A stretch of DNA of 64,000 bases from Phorcus lineatus (GCA_921293015.1 OV121084.1:50565864-50629863); one strand, 5' to 3'. Shown: positions 12,425-24,990, counted from the first letter of the stretch. Notes: generated by a model from the letters alone, not told the origin. Numbers and translations: made by a program.

Positions 12425-13550
12425 TGAAAGGGACTTTTACAAAAGTAGTTTAATAAAACTAAATGCGGTTAAGAACATACGTTCCCGGCCTGCAATGATT
12501 ATGTAATATAAACTACTGTTTATACTCTATACACAGTCACTACGGCATTCTATGCTTGTTCTAATGTAATTTATATCTAATCATGTTGACTTCTAATATA
12601 CGCCTTTGACTAAGAGCTTAAATTGATTCCATGAATAATTGACTCTAATCTCAATCAAGGTGATTCGACTTAAATTAGGAACGCTATAATAACTGAGGTC
12701 TCTTCTCCAATTCGACCAAGTTTCACTCAACATAGCCCACCATTTTAAGCGGGCCGATTAAAAGGTTCTATGTTTACAACAGTTCTATAAAGTTATCATA
12801 TATTTTATCTTCTTAACGAAGAGTATCATTGTTGAGTAAAAAAAATTCAGGTATTTTTTTTCTATTTTATAACATTGTTTTAACGCTTTTCCCCCCATTG
12901 TTCTGTTTACCATCACATTATCTGCAATGTACAAATTCTCTTATCATTTTTTTTCATGTCAACCCGAAAAAGTATAATAATTTGTAACATTTTTGTGAAA
13001 CGATTGAGTGGTTTGGTATTGAACGAGCGAAAGCGAGTTTCATATCGATACCTTTCACGAGTTTCATTTGTTTAATTTATCAAATTAGATGTATGATTCC
13101 ACGTATGCTACAATTACCACTATAAATACCAGTTCTTATCAAATAATCATGACGAACATTTTAACCTTTTATTTTCATAATAGCTTATATGGTTTACAGT
13201 AATTTGGGACCAGACGTGAGTTAAAGGGACTGGAAGATATGATCGAGGTCGGCGTGAGAAGTATAACAAAATAACGTCTAAACATCTTGGAGAACGGTTA
13301 CGCATTTTGTATTAAGCTATTATTATACTCATGTGAGAGAAAAGGGTTTCAATCAAAGAGTGCTCATGTAGAAAAATGAAATAATAAAAGACCGTTTCGA
13401 CTTACCCTAACACTTTAATAGGAGTTAAATAATCCATTACACGTTCACGACAATCCTCCTTCCATTGCATAATCAGAAACTGAATGTTATTCTTAGATTC
13501 CACTTAACATCTACCTCATTCGAACAACATCCTTCAGGCCTACGATGACA
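12425..13550. other. Intergenic DNA, nothing recognised
   Basis: AT-rich DNA with long T and A runs. No gene and no repeat matched elsewhere in the window. Confidence 0.6.
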
Positions 13551-13554
13551 CCGA

Positions 13555-13830
13555 TGGCCCTATCACATGACATGGCATTGTCCGTCCGTCCGTCCGTCCG
13601 TCCGCAAACTTGAAACTGTTCTTTTGCCTCTTCTCGATAACAATTGACAAGTTAAAATCTTGTGTGCAGTTACCTTGGCCAATGAGTAATATAAATTGTT
13701 GATTTATCTTTCACAACAAGTCCTCGGTTATTTCTATAATTAATAAGGCCCAAACTAGAAATCGGGTGTTGATCTGGATTTTATATTGAAGATTTAGGGA
13801 TTCTATTGCCCTAAAAATAGCAAAAGAAGT
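13555..13830 (+). repeat. Dispersed repeat B, copy 2, with a GTCC microsatellite
   Basis: Matches 2440-2700 at several ordered landmarks (see that entry). It contains a run of GTCC/CCGT tetranucleotides at about 13580-13604 directly after CATGGCATT. From memory, tetranucleotide runs of this kind after a CATGGCAT-like start occur in a common molluscan repeat. This is not checked. Confidence 0.5.
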
Positions 13831-13834
13831 CAAG

Positions 13835-14430
13835 ACCTAGAACGCTATTTTTATCTTCTTCACTGGAACGAAATAGCCAAGAACACTACAGACATCTTGG
13901 TCAGTTTGGATTATACATTTTATATTTGGTTACCCTAGGAGCCTGGATGGCCATAAGCTATAAAACTATGTTCAACTTCTTGTCAAGAAAAAATGCATTA
14001 AATGCTGAAATCTTGTGAATAGGAAGGTGTAGAAAGCGGACCCTTTAATGCTAGTCTTGTTATCTGCATTGTACATTCATAATGTATTGTTACATACTAC
14101 AAACAAATTTAACCGAGCAATATGACAGTTAGTTGTTTATTTTGGCAGTTATTCGTTCTGAATGAACAAAATAAACAAGTTCTATAACATTCACAATATT
14201 GTTATTGCGACAATTCGGTGTGGATACTGACACCAATTGATTCAATGTTTAAAGGGCTTACTTGAATCGAAATCGCAAATTGCCCTATACTTTTACAAGG
14301 AAATATAAAATCAAATAAACCATATTTTTGTTGACATAGTATTAATGATTTCATATCTTTGTATACGCTTCTGTTAGGCACGTGACCTGACTAAATTCCT
14401 TTGCCAGGTATTGAAGAACAATGAATTATG
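13835..14430. other. Intergenic DNA, nothing recognised
   Basis: No open frame of note and no repeat matched elsewhere. Confidence 0.55.
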
Positions 14431-14432
14431 TC

Positions 14433-14600
14433 ACACGATTTGTCTATCAGGTAGATCACCTGACCTTAATAGTTTTGGACATTTACGAAGAAAAGAATGA
14501 AAACATGCATGGACAAAAATGGCGTGCTTTGAAAAGAATGACTTGATGTCTTTATACACGATTTGTCTATTAGGTAGATAAGCTGACCTTATTAGCAATA
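14433..14600. repeat. Direct repeat pair, ~42 bp, 123 bp apart
   Basis: Two copies of ACACGATTTGTCTAT(C/T)AGG followed by TAGAT..CTGACCTTA(A/T)TAG begin at 14433 and 14556. On the - strand they fall in one open frame as RSGDLPDRQIV and RSAYLPNRQIV. The frame is only 67 codons and I do not call it a gene. Confidence 0.7.
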
Positions 14601-14639
14601 GGCACGTGTTTATGATGACTTCTTTCTCTTTCAATCAGC

Positions 14640-15940
14640 GGCTTAAAACGTGATTAACTTCACAAACAACCAAAGTAGATCTCACAAATGTGTAGGCTTC
14701 ACCAAGGTAAAGGACATTTTTCTCAAAATAATAAATAACTGAAATTATATGTTCATCTCACGACAGTCACGCTTAACGTGGCGTGATCTTTCGCAGGAAA
14801 TGTTAAAACAGTTTAAATGCTCTATTAAAAATGGGGAAGGGGTACATTACAGAAAGATTGTTTTGGATGTATCTGTACTACGTAATTTATCTTTTTCTCT
14901 GTATTATTCTTCTGAGAATAGTCAAGGCTGATAAATGCAGTTATAGTTATATCATATTATACTAATTACACTTAAATGTTTGAACATGGAGTTTTTTTGT
15001 CACAAGTGTGTAAACCTCTCCTCTTTGTTCAAATTTAGATAGTACACAAAAAGATTAAGTACAAAATCATAAAATTGGTGGTAAACACTTAATTAGAGCA
15101 TTTTTTGAATGAATGGTATTCAGAACCAACTAGAATGGTAAAGGTAAATGACAAACAAATTAATTTTTCTTCTTTTAATTTTACTTTTAAAGATTAAAGT
15201 GAACCGTATCATTGCATGTTTATTCTTCTTTTTTTCTCTAAATAAAATTTCACAGAAATAAATTAACAGTTTATTGCAATATACCAGGTGCAAAAGATAC
15301 ATCAACCATATCCCACTGCATATAATTTACCAATAAAACGATGTCACATCTATTAAATTATACTTTTAACATCAATGAAGTGCTACTGTAGTATTTCAAT
15401 CCAAGAAGATACAGTTCTAAATACCACCGTGTACCATTCCTGACCTACTCAATATCTGGCTCGGTGAAGCTTGGAGGTATGTGATAGAATTCTCTGGCAT
15501 GACTGCTTCCAATCAATTTAAAGATTTATATCAACAAAAGCGAGACAGAGCCATGGTTATATTAATCTGCAAACCCAGGGGATATCAAGACATTGTGTGA
15601 TAACAGTGACTTATATTCCATAAGTGTGGTGCTGATACACCATCTACATCTACAAGAGTACAGTTGATCGATAGGGCAACGAATAATAAATAATGTATCT
15701 TAGAACAGAAGCATCGATGCAGACATCTTCACAAACACTAGTTGTCCTGACATAACAACTTTCATTGTTGTTCCGAGGAAAACCATACGAATCAGTAAGT
15801 TTTATTGGCCTCCAGAGAGATTGTTATTAATCTCAAGTCATTTCTTAATGTTTAAATATTACCTGAAAGTAACCTACCATCCTATTGTCTGATTTTCCCC
15901 TTAGACTGCCATGTATCTCTTCATATAATACTACATTGTT
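14640..15940. other. Intergenic DNA, nothing recognised
   Basis: AT-rich sequence, longest open frames about 60 codons. No repeat matched elsewhere in the window. Confidence 0.55.
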
Positions 15941-15945
15941 AAAAA

Positions 15946-16175
15946 GGTGAGGTGAGATGATTGGGGTTTAATACCGTTTTCAAGAGGATTTCACTTTTAT
16001 CACGGCTGTTAGTATCATTGAAGGGAGAAAATCCCGCAACACTATTGTAATATGGATTACGTTGAAAGCTGAGAGTGTCGGCTGGAACTAGCGAACCATG
16101 TATGCATGTAGACCAGTTCCCTAATCACCAACCGCATGATCCGAAGCCGAACGCGCTAACCATTGTAAAACAAGA
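15946..16175 (+). repeat. Dispersed SINE-like repeat D, copy 1
   Basis: Begins GGTGAGGTGAGATGATTGGG and continues GTTTAATACC, TTTTCAAGA, TTTCACTT, GGCTG(T/C)TAGTAT, GGGAGAAA, AACTAGCGAACCATG. The second copy in C1D intron 1 (20543-20800) has the same landmarks in the same order. The GGTGAGGTGAG head plus a GGGTTTAA-type segment resembles an abundant gastropod repeat that I recall from memory. This copy lacks the clear RNA-polymerase-III B-box-like sequence seen in copy 2. Confidence 0.65.
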
Positions 16176-16179
16176 TGGT

Positions 16180-16725
16180 GTTGCTGTGTCAAAGAAGTGG
16201 TATTACGGTTGTGTCGTTATAAGGTTTTTTAATCATTAGTCATGAATAAGAAGTAATGCTTCGATAAATTTTAGGACAAATGGCGTTCTCTTTCCTTCTA
16301 TGTTTCCTCATGTAATGTTACTATAATGGGCGCTCAGTTAACATTTTCATTGAGTGCACACGATGACCTCACGTGTTTGGCACGTGATTTTAACAAATAA
16401 GCACGAGCCAAGGGGGCGAATTTTACGTGTTTCATAAAATATCAAAATATATATAACATGAGATATAGTGAAGTTGTGTGTCAACAACAACAACTGGAGG
16501 CTGTTTCAGTTTTCATGCAAATAGGCGTTGACCTATTTTTAATAAACAGAAGGATGTGGTTTAAACAAACACGTCCCATTCAAACCATCTAAGTGTTATA
16601 CAAGCAATAAAAAGCTTCGACAACTTGAAAAATATTATAGCTTACATTTTGTATTATAATCCGAAGTTGTCATCATCGCCATATGATATTCGCCATCCCT
16701 AAGTTTAAAGGGGCACACACTACTC
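16180..16725. other. Intergenic DNA, nothing recognised
   Basis: AT-rich DNA. CACGTG motifs at about 16371 and 16380 are within chance expectation. No gene seen. Confidence 0.5.
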
Positions 16726-16892
16726 GTATGTTGTCGGAGTCTGATATGTCAAACTTTATAAATGGTGTTATTTTATCGGGAAGTAGTGGTTAGTTCTAAA
16801 TCAGTACCCTAAGGCTTGTCCGTTCAGTATAGTTACCAAAAACAGGTTCAAGTTGTGATTTATAACCGAAAACCGGACAATTGCGTGCGTAC
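16726..16892 (+). repeat. Dispersed repeat C, copy 1
   Basis: One of three related stretches (with 19427-19590 and 58596-58760). Shared ordered landmarks are GATGTTGT(T/C)GGAGTC-like start, TATCG(A/G)GA(A/G), a short C-rich middle, GTTCAGTA, AAACAGGTT(C/T)AAGT, and GAAAACCGGACA near the end. All three are on the + strand and diverged. Class unknown. The left end is preceded by TTTAAAGGGGCACACAC, which could be a transposon terminus. Confidence 0.6.
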
Positions 16893-17034
16893 TTGAAAAC
16901 TTATTTAGAGGTTTTATTTAGGTTTCGACTCGACATGAAGGAATTTGAAAAATCGGCATCATTCATATTACCTGGTAATTTATATTCCAAGATCGTTAAA
17001 TCTCTCTACCACTGATGGATAATATTAAGCTTAA

Positions 17035-17795
17035 ACGGCCAGTTCGACCGGGTATTTTCTGTTCCACAAATATTCGGGAGGGAATTCCCTTTTGCACGCG
17101 ACACGTAACTTTTTTATATATTCGATTTGTTTTCTATTTTCTGTGTTTACAACTTTTTCATGTTTGGTAATTAGTTGTAATCCGTCCTTCAAACTGAAAA
17201 AAATAGCGAAAACAATCGAAGCCACTGACCAGCACTACCAAGGGGCTTAACTCTATTGCGATCATGGCGGCCATTAGATTGTTGTCCGCTGCATGATTGG
17301 TCTGCGTTGTAGTAACCTTGTAGTTACTTGGATGTTTTGATTGTTGGGGATTAATAATGTAAATAATGTTTGCATAACTAATTATGACATCTCAAATGGC
17401 TAAGCTCAATCAATATGACACTGAGGAGAAAAGTGGCTTCGCTCCGGCTTCCCAATATAAACAAAGATTCGTCCAGACTATCGCACTCCAAATTACTCAC
17501 AGTGCTGCAGTTTTCCGTACATTAAAAACTTTATGTGAAGTAACTTAGATATCTTTCTTAAAAAAGAAGAGTTTTACTATGAGTGAAGTTGTGCGAAGTC
17601 GAGGGCGACCGCGAAAGTACGATGGAAAACACAAACGTGATTGTCGCCATGTTGTGAAAACATGCAGCGTTGCATTATGGGAAGGGACTTTTCTCATTCT
17701 ATTTATAGATCTACTTAACTGCTGACGCACTGTATCTAAAAATAGCTTCGTTAGCAGCATAAGCTTATCGCTGAAAACGTAATCGAACTGGCCGT
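17035..17795. mobile_element. TTAA-flanked DNA element, 761 bp, single copy in window
   Basis: Lies between TTAA (17031-17034) and TTAA (17796-17799). The terminal inverted repeats are ACGGCCAGTTCGA, 13 bp and perfect at both ends (right end reads TCGAACTGGCCGT). Similarity extends slightly into the flanks, AAGC before and AAGC after. Two short - strand open frames inside (17031-17225 and 17545-17760) do not resemble a transposase, so I call it non-autonomous. The TTAA duplication fits piggyBac or Kolobok. Its termini do not match those of family T. Confidence 0.75.
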
Positions 17796-17799
17796 TTAA

Positions 17800-18690
17800 A
17801 GCCTACATTTCGTATTCGAAATTTTTAAAAAAATATTTCTTTGAGCGGACGTCAATATCTGGTAGTGTACGATATGTAAAAAAAAATAAAATTTCACAAA
17901 TTTCACAAATAAATTAAACGTTTCACCCATAGAGGCCTGTAATTAGGCTCGAAAACGTATTTGTTGCTGGATTTTCCCCCGTCTTTTAATTGATGAGATA
18001 CTTGTAACAAAGTGACACAGACATGCATGTTGTCATGGAAACATTGTTGATGAATCTTGCAATTTAAAAAAAAAATGAAACCTTTGGCATATATGAAAGT
18101 CACGTATTTTAAATGCAAAATCCTTAAGGTTTTCTGAACCTGAATGACTATTATATGTGATAAATTGCGTTGTTGCACGCGTATATTCCTTTGCTATACA
18201 GAGTGACAATATTAGTTCAACCTCGTAATTTGAAATTAAACCTCATAAAACCAAATTACGCAACGTTAGTTCTTTTAGCGGATGTTTTGAAGTTTTTATT
18301 CATATTGCTGTTGAAAGTGATAATATGTTATCATTTTGAGTTAATTAAGATATGATTTTTTTTATATTTAACAAAGAGTTTATTTAGATATAGCATTGCT
18401 TTGATGTCATGAATACGTTTATATTTATCTGAAGGCGTGTGCCAACTTTTTTCCCCCCTCTATTGCCATTTCGTTATAGATTTTCGTTTACAGTGTGTCA
18501 GAAACGTTGAATATCACATCTGTAATTTTTTTTTAAATAATAGTATAATCGATTTGCCATCGTTAGTTCTGGTTATATTACCTCATCAATGGAAAGAAGT
18601 ATTGTTAACTGTCACTGTTTTAAACCTGTTTAATTAAATGTTTTTCAGGTACGTCGATTCATCTGTCGCGGTATTGCGAAATCCCTATAA
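17800..18690. other. Intergenic DNA, nothing recognised
   Basis: AT-rich sequence, short open frames only (up to 91 codons on the - strand at 17903-18178, no family recognised). Confidence 0.5.
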
Positions 18691-18694
18691 GAGG

Positions 18695-18695
18695 C

Positions 18696-18726
<31 letters not shown>

Positions 18727-18732
18727 ATATAC
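18695..18732. repeat. (TA)n microsatellite
   Basis: About 38 bp of TA dinucleotides with a single TTT interruption near the middle. Confidence 0.9.
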
Positions 18733-19426
18733 TACTTTAAATTTGACTTTTGGAGGGAATATTTCCTCAAAACCGTTGTCACCGTTAGCAAAATAATATT
18801 TCAATCTTTTATTTGATCCTCCGTAAATTTTATTATAATCGCTTTGGTAAACAAAAATATTTTGTCTGTTTCGAACTTGATTGGAAATAAGAGACATACT
18901 ATAGTTAAATGGTTATTACAAAAGTTTAACAGAGTTTCTTCCCCTGAAACCGGTGTAAGGAAATATTTGTTTCCCTCTACAGTAAGGCTACTTGCTGTGG
19001 AGACAGCCTATGACAAGACGTTCAGATTAGCTAAATCTTGAAAATTATTAATATGATAAAAACAGTGGATTGTATGTGTTTGTAGAAATGCGTAATCTAT
19101 CGAAATAAGCACACATTGACTTGGGTTAAGGGATCGACAAATCCATTAAAAGATAATGGGGTGTTTTTTAACACATCACCGTTAAGTTGTAAACACGTGA
19201 GGAGAAAGCGAAAGACTCGGACAGCTATAAGTAGTAGGTAAGTGTCCCCCAACTAGTTTCTTGCTTCGAAATTTCTTCAACATTTGCTCAGGCTGCTTGC
19301 CCACTTTATTTATGATGTCATGCAACTTAGGAATATAAATATAAGGATCAACATAACCTCTAATATTAAAAATGTTGGCACGATACAAAAAATTAAAGAT
19401 GTTGGTCTGAAAAGGCCAAAGAGGAT

Positions 19427-19590
19427 CGATGTTGTTGGAGTCAAATATGCCAAACTCCTTAGATAGTGTTAATTATCGAGAAGTGGTGGTTCTCTCCAAA
19501 CATTAGCATCCTACTGCTTATAAGTTCAGTATGGTGACAAAACAGGTTTAAGTCTCGATTTGTGATCGAAAACCGGACAATGCGGTGCGT
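19427..19590 (+). repeat. Dispersed repeat C, copy 2
   Basis: Second of three copies. It shares GATGTTGTTGGAGTCAAATA, TTATCGAGAAG, GTTCAGTATGG, AAACAGGTTTAAGT and GATCGAAAACCGGACAATG with copy 1 and, in part, copy 3. Beyond it, ACAGCAGACACAAA (about 19630) is also present after copy 3, so the shared unit may be longer than marked. Confidence 0.6.
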
Positions 19591-19649
19591 CAATGACTGA
19601 AACGTAATTTTAGAACCTTATTTAGGCCTACAGCAGACACAAATGTAAA

Positions 19650-20014
19650 TATAGATTGGTAGTACTAATAATGACTTTTACCTTATATACATGTAAAATT
19701 TTGACGTCCGAACATTTATATGGCCGTTTTTCAATTATCATTGAAGATAAAAATATAGCAAAATATTGGCATTTGGGAGATAAAGGTACGAGTTAGGTAA
19801 ACGATTTGAACTTAATTAAGGATTATGGTAATTTGGCTCTTATTCAAGAAAATCCTAGATTGAAGCTCATTTAGGCTAGATTTGGACTGTTTTATACTAA
19901 TTTTGGACAAACAATTTTTCATTGAAAGAGTTGAGTTTCAAGATATATTAAACATAAAGCTCCATGAAAATTTGGATCTTGATGGTACCATGTTTTTAAT
20001 GTTTTTAGCTAAAA
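19650..20014 (+). promoter_or_regulatory. C1D 5' flank, start codon in a YY1-like context
   Basis: AT-rich flank of C1D with no TATA box placed convincingly. The start codon lies in AAAAATGGCCGC, one base away from the YY1-type element AANATGGCGGC known at the translation start of many animal housekeeping genes. The role of the flank as promoter is inferred from position only. Confidence 0.35.
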
Positions 20015-23000
20015 ATGGCCGCTTCAGGGGGAGAGGACAGCATTCCAACTGAAATGAAAGAGAAACTAGCAACATTCGACTCTTCATTGACAAACTTAGA
20101 AAAAGCGTTACAACCACTTTTAGAGAGACCAAGAATGGAACTGTTTGAGAAGGTAAAATAGATGAATAAAAAGCATCAATGAGGTCATTGATTTAAAATA
20201 TTGTGATATTAATTAGATCATTGATTAAAAATATGTAACAAGTTTTATTTATAAACAAAGAAGTTGATAGTGTACTTTTGTTTTGTTCATCCCAATGGAA
20301 AACTGTAGTGTTTGTAAATTTGAAGTACCTGTTTTAAACACTTCAGTATTACCCTTAGTGTAACTACCAGTGGGCAATTGCACATAACATTGGAAGCCAG
20401 TTATAATGGTGTAGGATTTTTCTTCTATTTGTGTGTATAATGTTATATGAAAATAGTGACCAACACAAAAGCCCTCCATGCTCTCAATTAATAATGTAAT
20501 GAGTGCTTGTAGCCTCCCAGAAAAAGGTATCCGATTTATTCTAGGTGAGGTGAGTTGATTTGGGGTTTAATGCCACTTTCAAGACTATTTCACTTATATT
20601 GGGGCTGCTAGTATTATTGCAGGGAGAAAGCCTGATACGCTGTTGTATTTATGCATTGCATTGAAACTGTGAGTATCGACTGGATCTAGCAAACCATGGA
20701 GGGAACTGCCCTGAAATTCAGTGTAGCAATGCACCCAAACCTTACTGCATGTAGAACAGTTCTCTGCAGACAATGTTGGCAGGGTTCGAACCCCTGAAAA
20801 TTTTTTCTAATATTAGCATTTTAGATTATGCAATTCTTGTCTTGAGTAAAGGCTAATCAACCTGTGTAATGGAGGAGTGTAGCATGGCATAGAGGAGGTT
20901 GACCATGCAAACATGGTCGTCTGGCATCATTTGTGAGAAAAAAGAATATAGACTCATTAGACTGTGGAATAGATGCATCCTGTTATGTCACATATTGACA
21001 TTAGTAGTAGTAGCAGTAGAAGTATTTTTAATAATATTTCCATCAAGTCTTTCCTCACAATTCAGCTGAGAATAAAAACCATGTAGCCAGCAAATCTCAA
21101 AATGTTCATATTGTCATGCAAGTCCTGTGAGCTCCCCATATCTCCCACATCTCATTACATGTATAAACATGCAATGCCATCATCAATTGTAGAATTCAAA
21201 AGCACAAGTTTTGTTCTAACCTTTAAACAATCCATCCTTCATTGTTGTTTTAAAATTTCTGCCAATTATTTCCAGTTTTTTTTGTGAAATTGGATAATTC
21301 ATACTCTGTCCTTGCAAATGTTGTAATGCCATATTATCTATTTTTCATCTACAAGCTTCAACATTCTTGCACTTTCTTGCATTTAGTCACAGAATAATGT
21401 CAGACAGTCAGGCTAGTGTGGGAGTAAATCGCTTTCAAAAGGTTATTGACTTTTCAGTGATTTCTTTGATTAATAGATTTTGGTCTTAGAGATTTTGTAA
21501 CCTCTTTCTGTGCTGGGATAGTTAAATCAAATTTTAAAAGGCATGCAAAACTGCGATAATTATATCTGAAGACAAGAACAGGGTTTTGATTAATGCAACC
21601 GCAGTGATGTTTCTGTGAGTTCGTAAGAGAACAGAAAGAATTAGTGTCCATTTTGTTGTTTTATTGTCAGGAAATACTGAGGTTTACATACATACGTTCT
21701 TGTGTGATAGATGATTCAAAAATAGTTTTTCCCGTGACAATTCTTTTTAAAGCGTGTCTTTATGTGCTTTGCGAATCACCACAATCTCGCACACTGGGAA
21801 TAAGGGAGATAACTCTCTAAACCAAAAAGTCTGATTCAAAACTAAAACGAAACAGAAATGAAAATAATCATCAACACTGTGTAATAGAAATCAAGGTTAA
21901 TACATATGTAAAAGGGCAGAGACTTTTCCATTCTGAGTTTCGGGTAAATCAACTCACTTGAGCATTGCAACTATGTGTGATATCCCTTATTGACAGCAGT
22001 TCTCTCAGCTTTTAGACATAATTTGCAAGGAAATCATCAATAATGATAAATCTTTTATTTTAGATTTTAGGTAGGAAGGTAATTAAGCCTTAGTCTTCAG
22101 TGATGTTCCTGGAGGGGGTCCTGGGCAAATTTGCTCACCTTTTTTGCTTGGTGTCCCTTAAAAGTTTTTTAAAAAGGATACCTTAACCATTGAGAGGGGT
22201 TCTATCTGCTTAGAATTGGCCAAGATGAAGCCTAGATCTGATCACCTTGAGAATCCCTGGTGTTTTAATAGTTACTTCAAAAAGTGTGCAACTTTAAAAA
22301 AATGAAGGGCAAGGCCTTATGACATTGATCTGTCTTGAAAACTTTAGCTCCTGGACAATTATTACAAAACAGTATAGGGAGTTGATACTGTAGGTAACCA
22401 GAATATTTGCTTTATTACAGTTGGAGCCACTTGACATGGGAAAGATGGATCTTGTTGCAGCTTACGCAGTCAACTCTTTGTTTTGGAGTAACTATCTTTC
22501 TTATATTAAACTCTTCAACTGTCAGTCCAAAAACAAAATATTTGGAGATATATTTAAAGTTTAAAAGGGTTTTTAAAATTTTAAGGACAACATTTATGAT
22601 TTGCAAAGTCGAGGCTTGACAAAATCTAAAACATTATAATTGATAGGAATCCATGATGAAATACTTTTCTTTTTTATTTTAGTGTATTTGAATGTGTGTG
22701 GTGTAAATCCAAAAGAGCACACTGTCAAACAGGAACTGGTAACTACAAACTTCTTTGTTGGATATGAAAGTCAGATAAAACATGATCTAAGGTTATTGAA
22801 TGGATAACTCTTAACGTTCAGATAATACATGTATCATGTAATTCATGAGCAGTCCTGTGTATGGGGCTTAATCTATGATACATTGAACCCCATTAGATAA
22901 GAATTATCTCATGACCCATTTTGTTGATTTATAAGTCAGATAAAGCATTATCTCTAATCTTTAAAACCCCATTGGAGAATGGTACTTTCAGACATTAACC

Positions 23001-24085
23001 ATACTCATTATTAATGTTGTATGTTCACCTTGGTCCATTTGATTTGAGTTTAATTATAATTAGAATGTATCATTCAACAGAAGATAAAAACTGTGATTTA
23101 TTCATATGTTCATTATTTGCTTGTTGAGCAGGAACGTATCCGTGGTTACATGTCGAGAGTGAAAGAAATCCAGGATAAAGCCAATGCCCCAAAAGTGGAC
23201 CGGGGAGCCGCCAAGCGCATGGTGAAAAGTGCCCTTTGGCATGCAGCTCAAAAGAAAACACAAACTCCAGGAAAAGGTACTTTGGTTCCATGTTCTCTCA
23301 TGGTTCCAAGAGAATCTTTCTAAAGTATATTAGAACTGGCTTCCTATCCCATACAGATACAAATACAAGATCGCAGTGCTTGTGTATCGCCACTTTGATG
23401 GGTCTCTGCCGCAATACCTATCCGAAAAACTGTCACACTACCAGCCTCCACGTACACTTCGATCATCAAGTGAGAGATTGCTATCAGTGCCAAAATGCAA
23501 TCTCAAGTCAGCAGGCGGGCGATCTTTCAAATACAGTGCTCCTTCAGTGTGGAACGCTCTCCCTGCAGAACTCAGAAGCACTCCTTCTCTTGAATCTTTC
23601 AAGACTGCCCTAAAAACATTCTTTTTTTAAGCAGGTCTTCCTCTAGATTACATTTCCAATAGTTGTGAGACAAAAAAGCGCAATGAGTCCCAAGGGAGAC
23701 TTGCGCTATATAAATATGATCCATCATTGTTATTATTATCATTAAATTTATATATAATTATGCTAAATTTCATTTGCCTTCTATTGAGCTTGGTGGACCT
23801 CTACTGTTTCTCAACCCTTGTGAAAGGCTGAGATAGGTATCTCAAGTTTGACACCAAACCTTGAAATAATAAAATCATTCATCTCAATGTAAATGACCTC
23901 ACGTTCAGAAAGTGGGTTTAAAAAAATAAGATTTCATAAATGACAGTGACCATGGTGCATGAGTTATCTTTATGTACTCTAATAGTCAAATTTACCCGTT
24001 CCTTTTCATTATTTCAGAAGAGGCAGCTGGATCATCTCAGACTGGTCAAGCCAAGAACAGGAAGAGGAAGTTCACTGATGACTAA
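20015..24085 (+). CDS. C1D: C1D nuclear nucleic-acid-binding protein (Sas10/Utp3/C1D family)
   Basis: Five exons, all with GT-AG introns: 20015-20152, 22421-22487, 22683-22738, 23132-23276 and 24018-24085. They join in frame to 157 aa (human C1D is 141). C1D (yeast Rrp47/Lrp1) is a nuclear RNA- and DNA-binding cofactor of the exosome nuclease EXOSC10 in rRNA and small-RNA processing. The helical Sas10/C1D domain spans about residues 10-105. Conserved landmarks visible here are DLVAAYAVNSLFWMYL (residues 56-71), GVNPKEHTVKQELERI (75-90), Y93MSRVKEI and VDRGAAKRMVKSALW (109-123). The C-terminus is basic (KNRKRKF, 148-154), a probable nuclear signal. Met69 is split by intron 2 (A|TG) and Glu136 by intron 4. 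The start fits the family length and has a good context. Intron 1 holds a SINE-like repeat and intron 4 a LINE 3' end. Confidence 0.95.
20543..20800 (+). repeat. SINE-like repeat D, copy 2, in C1D intron 1
   Basis: Begins GGTGAGGTGAGTTGATTTGG and follows the landmarks of copy 1 (15946-16175). It extends further and ends near GGGTTCGAACCCCTGA, which matches a tRNA-like B box. No A box or cloverleaf could be built around it, so it is not a tRNA gene. It lies in sense orientation in the intron. Confidence 0.65.
23334..23750 (+). mobile_element. 3' end of a non-LTR retrotransposon (L2/CR1-like) in C1D intron 4
   Basis: A 98-codon remnant (23334-23630) carries the C-terminal signature of Jockey/CR1/L2-type reverse transcriptases: NWLPIPYRYKYKI (normally HWLP), VYRHFDGSLPQYLS, PPRTLRSS, GRSFKYSAPSVWNALP, then ESFKTALKTFFF and stop. 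The consensus leading residues are cut by a TAG at 23331. A short 3' UTR follows with TTGCGCTATATAAATATGAT (about 23700) and a TTATTATTATC-type tail at about 23727-23745, typical of LINE 3' ends in marine invertebrates. The copy is 5'-truncated and dead. It lies in the same orientation as C1D. Confidence 0.88.
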
Positions 24086-24990
24086 CAGTGCCATAGTTAC
24101 CTCGTTAATGAAAAACACAGACTGTCCACGATGAACAGAGTCATTGGTGAACACTCAAGCATTTCCAGTTATGAATGCAAAGGCACAAAACTCATTTTGT
24201 CCTTGTCAATGGCAAAATTATCCAAAAAATAAGATCTTTAAAACCCTTTCACCCCCACAGACCTATAAAAAGGCCTGTAGACGTATTTGGAACTGGTTTC
24301 TTATTGGTGAAGGGGCTTGCCAGCCGGGATACCGAGCAATTGATGTTTTTTTATTTCTTCGTGAATGATTGTATCGAAGTAATGAAGGACAAGCACAGCC
24401 AACTGTGACATCATTCCCATTTGAAGCAGGAAGTAATGACTACTTATGTTTTTCTTCTTTTTATTATATTTTCAAAACAAACTCTTAAGTTTATCTTTTT
24501 GCAAAAGCATTCCACAAAAATATCACTAAGCTGGTGTGCTGACTGTCATTTCACATTGGAGACCCAGGCTGTGCAGAAATGTGTAGTATTATATAACTGC
24601 TTGCAACATGTCCTAATCGATATTTATAAGGTTCAGTTGACAGTGCCTTATCAAATCCTGGATGCAGCACAAGGGTTTCTCATTCTTCAGTTTTCAATAA
24701 TTTGAAAATAGAATCTTTATCATATTCCCGCTATGACCTAGTCCAGAGTTCCATCCATGCATCTGTCTGGCCTGTCTCATAATAATAGACATTGTTGCAA
24801 GTTATGACTGTGACTATAATTGTTCTTTAACTCGCCGATAAAGGTTTTCCTGTTCTGAAGACTGACAATCTAGAGCAAGGGTATGTCTGCTCAATCTTGT
24901 CTCTTAACTGGCCAAACGCACATAAATGGCTTCTAATTCAAGAAATACTGATCTTTGTGTCAATATTCTAGTAATTTTGTAATAAAGACT
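24086..24990 (+). other. Probable C1D 3' UTR
   Basis: After the C1D stop there is no further conserved coding sequence. A canonical AATAAA at 24981-24986 about 900 bp downstream is a plausible polyadenylation signal. Short open frames here (to 94 codons, 24421-24705) show no domain. The transcript end is inferred from position only. Confidence 0.4.

Noticed and set aside
20780-20800. Possible tRNA gene (GGGTTCGAACCC)
   Set aside because: No cloverleaf, anticodon arm or A box at the right distance. It belongs to repeat D.
23093-23323. Separate 76-codon gene
   Set aside because: It is C1D exon 4 read through both splice sites.
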